Source: NaphS2 sp964588535 (lineage in GTDB: Bacteria > Desulfobacterota > DSM-4660 > Desulfatiglandales > Desulfatiglandaceae). Taken from it: 45,757 nucleotides of DNA. Shown here piece by piece: positions 1 through 7,680 of the stretch. Made by a program: the position numbers and the translations under genes. Each line of letters begins with the position of its first letter. Positions within the stretch are counted from its first letter, which is position 1. The notes beneath the pieces were generated by a model. The model did no database searches and was not told the DNA's origin. It worked only from the letters and a program-made list of their open reading frames with translations. The stretch covers positions 1 through 45,757 of the forward strand of contig CAZPQA010000014.1 of assembly GCA_964588535.1 (NCBI GenBank), read 5' to 3'.

Positions 1-178
1 GAATATCCATCTCTTCGCGGGCCGCTTCATGCTCCCCGGAGGAGAAAAAAAAGCACCCCTTGCACCGCAGGTTACATCGATTGGTCACATCGTAAATGGA
101 ACTTCGGATGTTCAGTTTGGAAATTGTTTTGTATCGGTTGTACCATTCTTCGTTTAAGAGGGAACTAACGGTTTTCAT
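1..178 (-). CDS. Radical SAM protein, N-terminal part only
   Basis: The first 59 codons of a gene that runs off the left edge. The ATG at 178 is preceded by AAAGGAG about 10 nt upstream, so the start is well supported. Residues 35-42 read CNLRCKGC, the CxxxCxxC motif that holds the [4Fe-4S] cluster of radical SAM enzymes, preceded by the usual short beta strand (SSIYDVTNR). The spacing of the motif about 35 residues from the N-terminus resembles SPASM/TIGR-type peptide- or cofactor-modifying members, but the substrate cannot be deduced from this fragment. It is transcribed away from the rest of the window. Confidence 0.85.
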   Translation of the reverse strand, partial: MKTVSSLLNEEWYNRYKTISKLNIRSSIYDVTNRCNLRCKGCFFFSSGEHEAAREEMDI

Positions 179-277
179 CTAGAAGAAACTCCTTTTAAGG
201 CCGCTGAAACCGACTGCGAAAAGGTAACACTTTTAGACCTAAATTGAAAGGAGCATTTAAAGATAATTCCGAGATAA

Positions 278-415
278 TTTCAGAATCTCACCATATTTGA
301 AGGGCTTTACCGTGAAGCCAAAACATTAGGCGTTCTTCCGGCAAAAGACCCGCTGGAAGGCATTGATACGGACATCCACCTTGCGAGCATACTCAATGTT
401 CAAACAGCTCCTTAA
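278..415 (+). pseudogene. Small partner ORF of nucleotidyltransferase, no start codon
   Basis: An open frame of 45 codons ending at TAA 413-415. It reads (Q)NLTIFEGLYREAKTLG then VLPAKDPLEGIDTDIHLA, and its end overlaps the ATG of the next gene by 20 nt, as in translationally coupled pairs. From memory, short proteins of this LxEAxxLGVLPxxDPLEGIxxDI type often precede nucleotidyltransferase genes. No ATG, GTG or TTG lies between the upstream stop (275-277) and the conserved part. An AAGGAG-like site at 248-253 is followed by no usable start in this frame. Either the 5' end has decayed or a rare start codon such as ATA is used. Function unknown; an antitoxin-like or accessory role is a guess. 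Confidence 0.4.
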
Positions 416-947
416 AACGATGGCCCTTGAGTTAGACCGACGGCGCATCCCCTATATGGTCATCGGGGGTCAGGCGGTTCTCCTGTATGGAGAGCCTCGA
501 CTGACCCGAGGCATTGATATCACGCTCGGGATCACTACGGAAAAACTTGATCAACTATTGGAAATGATTGAAGCGATTCAATTGAAACCTCTCGTTGACC
601 CCCATGACTTCACCCTTCGAACAATGGTTCTTCCCTGTGAAGACCGTCAAAGCCACATCCTTGTTGATTTCATCTTTTCTTTTTCACCCTATGAACGTCA
701 AGCCATGGATCGGGTCCATCTGGTGGATATGGAAGGGGTGAACGTGAAGTTCGCATCAGCCGAAGACCTTGTGATACACAAGGTCTTTGCCGGCAGGGCC
801 CGTGACATGGAGGATGTGAAGGCCGTTCTCATCAAGAACCCGGAAATGGATCTTCCATACATCCAGCATTGGCTGGATGAACTTTCAACAGCCACGGGTG
901 AATCTTTCACGGATCGTTTTGAGGATGTCCTGAAAGAAGTCGGATAG
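396..947 (+). CDS. Nucleotidyltransferase (AbiEii/DUF6036-like)
   Basis: A protein of about 183 residues with the nucleotidyltransferase-fold signature MVIGGQAVLLYGEPRLTRGI followed by DITLGI. The family normally has a GG...R.T.D.D pattern; here the first metal-binding aspartate appears replaced by Ile (GIDI), leaving one Asp. Later come a strand with one acidic residue (ILVDFIF) and the helical part SAEDLVIHKVFAGRARDMED, typical of these stand-alone proteins. The frame is open from a TTG at 363, but the ATG at 396 fits homologues better and overlaps the small upstream frame. Such proteins occur as half of toxin-antitoxin or abortive-infection pairs; the substrate is unknown. The next gene converges on it. 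Confidence 0.75.
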   Translation: MFKQLLKTMALELDRRRIPYMVIGGQAVLLYGEPRLTRGIDITLGITTEKLDQLLEMIEAIQLKPLVDPHDFTLRTMVLPCEDRQSHILVDFIFSFSPYERQAMDRVHLVDMEGVNVKFASAEDLVIHKVFAGRARDMEDVKAVLIKNPEMDLPYIQHWLDELSTATGESFTDRFEDVLKEVG

Positions 948-981
948 CATCCAATCAGATAGCACGCCACCAGATTCCTCT

Positions 982-1000
982 CTGAAATTTCAGGTTTTTT
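982..1000 (+). terminator. Possible weak terminator between convergent genes
   Basis: The perfect 12-bp palindrome CTGAAATTTCAG (982-993) is followed on the plus strand by GTTTTTTG. It lies 35 bp after the nucleotidyltransferase stop and overlaps the stop codon of the convergent acyl-CoA synthetase gene. The stem is short and AT-rich, so this is a weak call. Confidence 0.25.
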
Positions 1001-2363
1001 GCAGCCGGCCATATTCCAAGAGACTGGCCATGACCCCCGCTGCACGCTCCGGCGTAGCGTAATTGACCAGCGCCCCCCTGGTTTCGAGATCCTCAATCTG
1101 ATCATCCCAGATCCCCGGCGGCGACAGGATGCAGCTCACCACGGGCTTTTTCTGGGCCCATTGTTTCAGCAGTCCGCTGATGCCTGCCAGGGCCTCTACA
1201 TTGGCGGAAGCAAACATCATCAGGAACAGGATGCCGTGGACGTTTTCATCATCCATGACCGCCTGAACGATCCCCTGGATGGCCGATGAATCGTACCAGG
1301 CGGGACCCATGTCAACCGGATTGGTTCGAAGGGCCAGGGGGGGCAGGAGTTGGTTGATTCGCGTTTGGGTTTTTTCGGAAAACCGCACAATCTCAAGCCC
1401 TCGGGATTCACACACATCGCAGGCGGCCATGGATGGTCCCGCCTGGCCGGACAGAACCGCTACGCCTGCTCCGGCGGGTATGGGGCATGACGCCAGAGCC
1501 TTTGCTGTATCCAGCAGGGCCTGGGTGCTGTCAACGGTCAGGATTCCCGCCTGCCTGAAGGCATCAGAGTAGATCTCATGCCTGCCTGCCAGGGAGCCGG
1601 TATGGGACCGGGCCGCCGCATCGCCCACCGTTCCGCTGCCTGTTTTGTAGGCCACCATGGGCTTCTTTCCGGCGTTTTTCATGGCGGCGTGTAACAAATT
1701 TTGGGGGGCATCAATACCCTCCACGTAAAGGGCCATGGCTCGGGTGTCCGGATCTTCCATCAGGTAATCCAGCATTTCTGCAAAATCCACATTCATCCGG
1801 TTGCCCAGACCCACGATCTTACTGAACCCCACCCCATCACGCATGGCCAGAAACCCCAGCAAGTGAGAAATACCGCCGCTCTGGCTGACGAGAGCGATGT
1901 CACCCGGTTTCAGTTGGGAAAACTCGGGGGTAAAAGAGGCATTCAGGTTTGCGCAAAGATTCACCATGCCGAATGTGTTGGGTCCAATGATGGGGATTCC
2001 CGCGTCACCCACAATCCGTGCAATCTCCTCATGTAAAACCGCACCTGCTGGATCATCGATCTCTTTAAAGCCTGCGGTGATGAGCACAATTCCCTTGACG
2101 TTGTTTTCTGCGCATTCCCGGAATACGGCCGAAACCCGGTTTGCGGGCACTACCACAATGGCCAGATCGATTGGGACCGGGGATGCCGACACAGACCCGC
2201 ACGCTTTGAGATCCGAGACCCGTTCCGCCCCCGGATTCACCGGAACTATAGTCCCCCTGAATCCGCCGTTCACCAGGCTTTTCATGACGTGAAACCCCAG
2301 TTTCGAGGGGTTGTCCGATGCGCCGATAACGGCTACGGATTCGGGGTTGAAAAGGGAATTCAT
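990..2363 (-). CDS. ADP-forming acyl-CoA synthetase, alpha-type subunit
   Basis: A 457-residue protein matching the alpha half of NDP-forming acyl-CoA synthetases, which make an acyl-CoA (or run in reverse to form acid plus ATP) through a phosphohistidine. A CoA-binding Rossmann domain occupies residues 1-125 (SVAVIGASDNPSKLG), then come two succinyl-CoA-ligase-like domains with SQSGGIS (160-166) and the expected phosphorylated histidine in ARSHTGSLAG (about His254). The length equals the alpha subunit alone. The ATP-grasp beta part is absent here and must come from elsewhere, if the enzyme is active. AAGGAG lies 8 nt before the ATG. It is the last gene of a five-gene operon, 22 bp after the transporter-kinase gene. 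The acyl substrate is not known. Confidence 0.88.
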   Translation of the reverse strand: MNSLFNPESVAVIGASDNPSKLGFHVMKSLVNGGFRGTIVPVNPGAERVSDLKACGSVSASPVPIDLAIVVVPANRVSAVFRECAENNVKGIVLITAGFKEIDDPAGAVLHEEIARIVGDAGIPIIGPNTFGMVNLCANLNASFTPEFSQLKPGDIALVSQSGGISHLLGFLAMRDGVGFSKIVGLGNRMNVDFAEMLDYLMEDPDTRAMALYVEGIDAPQNLLHAAMKNAGKKPMVAYKTGSGTVGDAAARSHTGSLAGRHEIYSDAFRQAGILTVDSTQALLDTAKALASCPIPAGAGVAVLSGQAGPSMAACDVCESRGLEIVRFSEKTQTRINQLLPPLALRTNPVDMGPAWYDSSAIQGIVQAVMDDENVHGILFLMMFASANVEALAGISGLLKQWAQKKPVVSCILSPPGIWDDQIEDLETRGALVNYATPERAAGVMASLLEYGRLQKT

Positions 2364-2385
2364 ATCATTAACTCCTTTATGCGAA

Positions 2386-5364
2386 TCAACTTATCAAATC
2401 TTCCCGGGCTTTCGGGAAACTCAAAACAAACGTGCTCCCTTGGCTTTCCCAGGCTTTTACCTTTATGCGACCGCCATGGTTTTTCACAATCTCCCGGCTG
2501 ATACACAGCCCCAGGCCCGCCCCTTCCCCCGCGGCCTTACCGGTAAAAAAAGGCTCAAAGATGCGGTCATGCAGATCCGCCGGAATCCCGATGCCCGTAT
2601 CGGACACGGAAACCTTGACCCGGTTCTGGTCCGTAAAGGACCGGATCGCAATGAGGCGACCCTTGATTCCCCGGTCATGATCTTTAACGGCCATAATGGC
2701 ATCCGCGGCATTGGAAAGCAGGTTGTACATCACCTGCTCCAGGCGGTTGGCCTGCCCGAAAATCAGCGGCAGATCCTGCTGCAGATCGGAGGTAACCCGA
2801 ATATCATCCAGCAATAGCTGCTGTTCAATGATGGCAAGGGTCTTTTGAATCACATCATTTAATTGAACCTTTTCTTTTTGAAATCCCCGTTTTTCCTCCA
2901 GCTCGGTGAGACGATTGATGATAACGGATGCCCGGTCCACCTGCCCGCTGATCTCGGTTGCCACCTGCAGCAGACGGTCGTCGGGAATTTTCTGTTTTTT
3001 CCGGGCCATCATCTTCAAAAACTCACTCCCCACCTTAATGGCATTCAGCGGCTGGTTCAGTTCGTGGGCCACCCCGGGGGAAATGCCCCCCATGGTGGGC
3101 ATGAGCCGCAGCAGGTCCCATGCGGTCACCAGTTCCACATGAAGCATGACCGAGGGCAGAATGAGCAGGGCACCCGCCAGGGATGCCACCATGGTGACCA
3201 CCATGAGAAGTCCAAAAACCGCCGTGGGCTTGAAGTGGGAAAAGATCAGGATCGAAAACCCCAGACTGATGGCAAGGGTGGTGAAAATGATCGGTCTACC
3301 CACCCCGTAAATGGTGTCCCGAAGGGCCCGATCTTTGTCCAGGTCCTTCTTGAATTCCTGGTTGTACCGCACCAGGTAATGAATGGTATCGTCCACGGCC
3401 AGACCGATGGCGATGCTGGCAATCAGGCTGGTGGCGACGGAAAGCTCGATCCCGAGCCAGCCCATGAGCCCGAAACTGATCACAATGGGAAAAATGTTGG
3501 GCACGATGGCCATAAAACCCACCTTGGCGGAAAGGAACAACAGGCTCATGGCGGCAATGATCAGGACCAGGGTCAGGGTCAGACTTTTCACCAACCCCTG
3601 TGTGAGCAGTTGACTGCTCTGGGAGATGACGATCCCGAACCCGGTCACATGGACGTCGAAATGTTCCCCGAAGTTATCTTTCAAAAAATCGCTGATCTTT
3701 TGTTTCAACATCAGGAAATCCCGTGAACCGGAGATATGGGTTCTCAGCAGGATATTGGCCTGTTTCATGTCCGGGTCCATGAAACGGTTAAACATCTCCT
3801 GCCCCAGCATGGTCTTGTAGCTGTTGATGAGTATGCGGACCTCAAAGGCTTCTTCGGGAAGAGCGTAGGCCTCTTTTTTGTATTGTGTGGTGGCATAATT
3901 CACCAGCTTGAGGAAATCCACCAGGGAAACGGTTTTATCCACACCAGAGAGCGTGTTTAAAAAATCCTGGATTTTCGCGACCTGCTCCAGGTGGGCCGGG
4001 TCCTCAAAATACCCCTCAGCGCGGGCATTCAACACCACATTGACCGGAAAACTGCCGGACGTCTGTTTTGAGATATCTTGAAAGTGGCGGCTGATGGGGG
4101 TATTTTTTTTGAAGAACCCCACGGGGTTTGTTTCCACATGAATCCTGGTGATGCCGAAAACGGCCATGACACTCACCATCAAAACCGCCGCCAACACCCA
4201 TTTTCGATGCTTGATGTTGAGGTGAATGATCTTTTTCAGAAAGGCGTTGATGGAGCCACCCACATGCAAAGCGGCGGTTGCCCTTTTGGGTAAAGGCAGA
4301 ACGGCCAGGGCGGCCGGAACAGCGTAGAGCATCATCACCAGCATACTCAGGAGCCCCAGGCAGGAGAACGCGGCAAACGCCCGAATGCTGTGAATCTGGT
4401 TCAACATGAGGGAGCCCAGACCGATGATGGTGGTGATCACTGCCAGAACCGTGGGAAACCGCACATGGATAAAACACCCATAAACGGCTTCTTTTGGAGA
4501 ATCCGAACTTTGGGCCTCTGTTCGGTAAGCTGAAAGGATGTACATGCAGTAGGCCGTGCCAACAGCAATGAGAAAAATGGGCACGATCATGGTCAATAGC
4601 GACAGGGGGGTGCCGGTCCAGGCCATCAACCCGAATGTCCAGATCAGGGCAAACAGGACCGAACCGGTGGGTATGAGCACCGATCGCACGTCCCTGAAAA
4701 GGCAGAGCAATACCAGGGCCATGATCAAAAATGTGACGGGCGGCAGTTTCAGAAAATCGCTTTGCGTATAGGCGGCAAGGGCCCGGGAAACCAGGGGCAT
4801 GCCGATCTGATAAAGGGAAAGTGATTTATTTTCTCCCTCCAGGATCTGCTCGATGGCCTGGATAACAGGCGTTTTATCCGGCACATCATCAAGGATGACC
4901 GACATTACACTGGTTTTCTGGTCTTCGGAGAGAAAATTCCGTTTGAAAAGTTCAATGGGACCGATGATTTCCCTGAACTCTTCAGGGGTCCAGCGAGTAG
5001 TGAGATCCATATCCCGCTTAATGCTCGGCAGGCTTAACACCCGTTTCACACCCGGGATCTTTGTAATGGCCTCTCCAATGGCATCCAGACGCTCAAATGT
5101 CTCCGGAGCAAAGACGTTGTCCACCTTTGCCACCACCAGGATCATCTCCTCGCTGCCGAACGTCTTTTTGAACTGGTGATAATAGACGCTTTCCGGAAGG
5201 TCTTCAATGGCCAGGTCGTATATGGACGTCTGAAAGCGAAGACCCGGCAGTTTGGCGGCGAAAACCAGGGTAATCAGGCAAACCAGGGTCAGGACCAGGA
5301 CCGGATGCCTGAGCACAAATCTAAGTCGATACCCGGAATTGAGCAAGCCCATTATCCCTGCCAT
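2386..5364 (-). CDS. RND/MMPL exporter fused to a histidine kinase
   Basis: A 992-residue fusion. Residues 1-745 form a complete RND-superfamily exporter of the MMPL/COG1033 type: membrane segments near 18-38, 208-365, 388-408 and 595-745, two large extracytoplasmic loops (about 40-205 and 410-590), and the motif GLAVDDTIHYLVRYNQE at 655-671. Some 20 residues after the last membrane segment comes a dimerisation/phosphoacceptor domain with H-box GVAHELNQPLNAIK (His767). An ATPase domain follows with N-box NRLEQVMYNLLSNAADAI (873-890), G1 SDTGIGIP (921) and G2 GAGLGLCI (948). All kinase motifs look intact and there is no separate sensor domain, so the transporter itself probably supplies the signal. 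AGGAG precedes the ATG by 4 nt. It lies in an operon 24 bp after the response-regulator gene, its likely phosphotransfer partner. Confidence 0.9.
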   Translation of the reverse strand: MAGIMGLLNSGYRLRFVLRHPVLVLTLVCLITLVFAAKLPGLRFQTSIYDLAIEDLPESVYYHQFKKTFGSEEMILVVAKVDNVFAPETFERLDAIGEAITKIPGVKRVLSLPSIKRDMDLTTRWTPEEFREIIGPIELFKRNFLSEDQKTSVMSVILDDVPDKTPVIQAIEQILEGENKSLSLYQIGMPLVSRALAAYTQSDFLKLPPVTFLIMALVLLCLFRDVRSVLIPTGSVLFALIWTFGLMAWTGTPLSLLTMIVPIFLIAVGTAYCMYILSAYRTEAQSSDSPKEAVYGCFIHVRFPTVLAVITTIIGLGSLMLNQIHSIRAFAAFSCLGLLSMLVMMLYAVPAALAVLPLPKRATAALHVGGSINAFLKKIIHLNIKHRKWVLAAVLMVSVMAVFGITRIHVETNPVGFFKKNTPISRHFQDISKQTSGSFPVNVVLNARAEGYFEDPAHLEQVAKIQDFLNTLSGVDKTVSLVDFLKLVNYATTQYKKEAYALPEEAFEVRILINSYKTMLGQEMFNRFMDPDMKQANILLRTHISGSRDFLMLKQKISDFLKDNFGEHFDVHVTGFGIVISQSSQLLTQGLVKSLTLTLVLIIAAMSLLFLSAKVGFMAIVPNIFPIVISFGLMGWLGIELSVATSLIASIAIGLAVDDTIHYLVRYNQEFKKDLDKDRALRDTIYGVGRPIIFTTLAISLGFSILIFSHFKPTAVFGLLMVVTMVASLAGALLILPSVMLHVELVTAWDLLRLMPTMGGISPGVAHELNQPLNAIKVGSEFLKMMARKKQKIPDDRLLQVATEISGQVDRASVIINRLTELEEKRGFQKEKVQLNDVIQKTLAIIEQQLLLDDIRVTSDLQQDLPLIFGQANRLEQVMYNLLSNAADAIMAVKDHDRGIKGRLIAIRSFTDQNRVKVSVSDTGIGIPADLHDRIFEPFFTGKAAGEGAGLGLCISREIVKNHGGRIKVKAWESQGSTFVLSFPKAREDLIS

Positions 5365-5388
5365 GAAACTCCTTTTTCAAAGGTCTCT

Positions 5389-5787
5389 TTAAAGATCTGC
5401 CCCGTTTTCTCCGGACCCATTCTTCAGCACCTTCTCAGCCCTTTCAAGGGCCGCATCAAGGGCTTCTTTCTGGACCGGTTTATGAATGAAATCCGTTGCC
5501 TTCAGATCCAGTGCCTTCTTCGCCAGCTCTTTATCCCCATGTCCGGTGATAACAATCACCACGGCATCCGCAGAAATTGTCTTAATCCGTTTCAGCACCT
5601 CAAAGCCATCCATCCCCGGCATCTTGATGTCCGTGAACACAATGGAGGGGTTTTCCGCTTCAAACATCACAATACCGTCTTCGCCGTTTTCAGCGGTCAG
5701 GACTTCAAAGCCATAGGCCTCCAGAAAGAGCCCAAACATGGCCAGGGTGGGTTTTTCATCATCAATAATCAAGACCTTATGGTTCAA
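5389..5787 (-). CDS. Single-domain response regulator (CheY-like receiver)
   Basis: A lone receiver domain of 132 residues with the full active site: acidic pair IIDDE (Asp9/Asp10), phosphoacceptor Asp53 in VFTDIKMPGMDG, Thr81 in VITGHG and Lys103 in FIHKPV. There is no output domain, so it should act by protein contact or as a phosphorelay intermediate between the two kinases beside it. The start is taken as TTG 5787, because AGGAGA lies 7 nt upstream and the protein then begins directly at the first strand. An ATG at 5811, overlapping the end of the kinase gene, would add eight residues. The order kinase, receiver, transporter-kinase suggests both kinases address it. Confidence 0.88.
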   Translation of the reverse strand: MNHKVLIIDDEKPTLAMFGLFLEAYGFEVLTAENGEDGIVMFEAENPSIVFTDIKMPGMDGFEVLKRIKTISADAVVIVITGHGDKELAKKALDLKATDFIHKPVQKEALDAALERAEKVLKNGSGENGADL

Positions 5788-5803
5788 ATCAATTTCTCCT
5801 TCA

Positions 5804-7672
5804 TCATGCATCCATGTGTGGTAGCAACACGACAAATGTGGTGCCGATTCCCGTTCCGCTGTGTACTCGGATCTCGCCCCCGTGTTCCACCACAATTTCG
5901 TAAACAATGGCCAACCCCAGGCCCATACCCTTTCCCACTTCCTTGGTGGTGAAAAAGGGCTCAAAAATCTTATCCCGGGCATAACGGGATATCCCCGCCC
6001 CCGTATCCGAAACCGCTACTGCCGCCCACCCATTCTTTGAAAATGTGCGAATACTGATCCGAGCTTTAACGCTTTGATGAAAGGTTTCCCGCTTCTGAAC
6101 AATGGCATCACGCCCATTGCTCAGAAGATTGAAAAACACCTGTTCCAGACGGTTGTTACTGGCACGGACCAGTGGAATCTTTTTTCCCGGAAAGAATCTC
6201 AACGCAATATTCTGAAGTTTCAACTGCTGGCCGAAAATCTTAACAACATTCTCAACGGGGTCGTTAATGGCAACCTTCTCCCGGCTGAAATCCGCTTTTC
6301 TGGCAAATTCCCGAAGCCGTGTAATGATTTCCGAGGACCGGCTCACCTGAGCACTGACCTCTTTGGCCACCTGTGACAGTTTTTCCGGAGGTATTACCCG
6401 GCCTTTTTCCAGCATCAAAATCAAGAAATCGTTTCCCATCTTGATGGCATTCAACGGCTGATTGAGTTCGTGGGCCATTCCCGCGGACATTTCCCCCAGG
6501 CTCTTCATTTTGCTCGCCTGAATCAATTGCGCGTCCTTTTCCATGCTTTCCGTCACATCGTTGGTGGCCAGAATAATGACTTCCCGGTCCTGGTACGTCC
6601 CTGGACAGGCCCGCACATTCACGTAAAAGGGCCGATGCCCTTTTCGGTGGTGCCGTGCCCTGTAGCTCAGCACGCACATACTGGCCACGGCCTTTTCTCC
6701 TGATGCCACATCTTCCCAATCCCCGTATTCAAAGGTCCCCAAGTCTTCAAATGGTCGGCCGATCAATTCCTCCCGGGTATACCCGTAAGTTTCAGCTGCT
6801 GCAGGATTGGCATCGAGTATTTTAAACCTGTTGCGGCTGACCACAAACACCGGATTGGGACCGCTGTCAAAAAGAGAGCGGTATTTCGCCTCGCTTTCCT
6901 TGAGCTGCTCACGGGAAGCTCGAATGGATGCGGTCATGTGATTGAAAGCATCGGCCAGTTGTTCGATTTCATCGCCCCGAAAGCGTTTACCCACATTGAA
7001 AGCAGTAAAATCCGCCGGTTCCTCCTCCAGATTACCCCGGCTGATATCTTTGGCCCTTCGAATCAGTTCTCCCATGGGCCGGGTGATGTATCCCGAAAGC
7101 CAGTGTGCAATGCCGAAAAAAATGATGATAATGACGGAGATAAACCCAAGAAATGTGATGCGAAGCCGACTGACAATCTCATCAATATACCCTTTGCGCA
7201 ACCCCACGTGGACAACGCCGATTTGCGACCCGCCCTCTTCCACGGGAGACGCGATGTCATAGGCAGATTCATCGCCGAAAGAAACCGCTTCGATACCATG
7301 TGTCCGCCCTGGGTCCAACTGTTCGGCATGCAGTATCGACTCGGGAAAACCGCTTGAAAAGGTATGGCCCAGAACTTTCCCCTTCCGATCCAGAACAAAC
7401 ATGTAGGAAATGAGCGACTCACGGTTTCCAAGCCGGGAGGCGTCGAAAAGTACCCGGCTCAATGCCTCCCTGTTTACTGTGAGGACATGGGGTCCGCTCT
7501 TTTCCGCAACACCTTGAGCAATACCCACCCCCCGCTGTTCCATTCGCGTGATGAGGCTTGAAACCAGCACCCATCGGGCCACCAGAGCAATGCCAACGCT
7601 CACGAGCAGAATGACCGCCACGGAGGCAAAAAATATCTTGTTCTTGTGGCTCAAACGGTCCAGCAGAATCAT
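5804..7672 (-). CDS. Membrane sensor histidine kinase (Cache-HAMP-PAS)
   Basis: A 622-residue sensor kinase. Transmembrane segment about 13-35; a periplasmic single-Cache-like sensor of about 135 residues (36-171, with MFVLDRKGKVLGHT and IGVVHVGL); a second membrane segment at 172-195; HAMP about 196-250; PAS about 262-380 (YRSLFDSGPNPVFVV). Then an H-box MSAGMAHELNQPLNAIK (His401), N-box NRLEQVFFNLLSN (508-520), G1 SDTGAGIS and G2 GMGLGLAI. Small-molecule sensing outside the membrane and a second signal at the PAS are expected; ligands are unknown. Its catalytic part closely resembles the kinase fused to the transporter downstream. The start is 8 bp after the stop of the acyl-CoA ligase gene and its end overlaps the longer start option of the receiver gene. 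Confidence 0.92.
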   Translation of the reverse strand: MILLDRLSHKNKIFFASVAVILLVSVGIALVARWVLVSSLITRMEQRGVGIAQGVAEKSGPHVLTVNREALSRVLFDASRLGNRESLISYMFVLDRKGKVLGHTFSSGFPESILHAEQLDPGRTHGIEAVSFGDESAYDIASPVEEGGSQIGVVHVGLRKGYIDEIVSRLRITFLGFISVIIIIFFGIAHWLSGYITRPMGELIRRAKDISRGNLEEEPADFTAFNVGKRFRGDEIEQLADAFNHMTASIRASREQLKESEAKYRSLFDSGPNPVFVVSRNRFKILDANPAAAETYGYTREELIGRPFEDLGTFEYGDWEDVASGEKAVASMCVLSYRARHHRKGHRPFYVNVRACPGTYQDREVIILATNDVTESMEKDAQLIQASKMKSLGEMSAGMAHELNQPLNAIKMGNDFLILMLEKGRVIPPEKLSQVAKEVSAQVSRSSEIITRLREFARKADFSREKVAINDPVENVVKIFGQQLKLQNIALRFFPGKKIPLVRASNNRLEQVFFNLLSNGRDAIVQKRETFHQSVKARISIRTFSKNGWAAVAVSDTGAGISRYARDKIFEPFFTTKEVGKGMGLGLAIVYEIVVEHGGEIRVHSGTGIGTTFVVLLPHMDA

Positions 7673-7680
7673 GAGACCCT

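Noticed and set aside
2863..3726. A 287-codon plus-strand frame
   Set aside because: Antisense to the transporter-kinase fusion; low-complexity His/Gly/Gln composition and no ribosome site.
5812..5982. Longer N-terminus for the response regulator (start at 5982)
   Set aside because: It would overlap 170 nt of the sensor kinase gene, and its residues (Trp/Pro/Arg-rich) do not fit a receiver domain; TTG 5787 has a good ribosome site.
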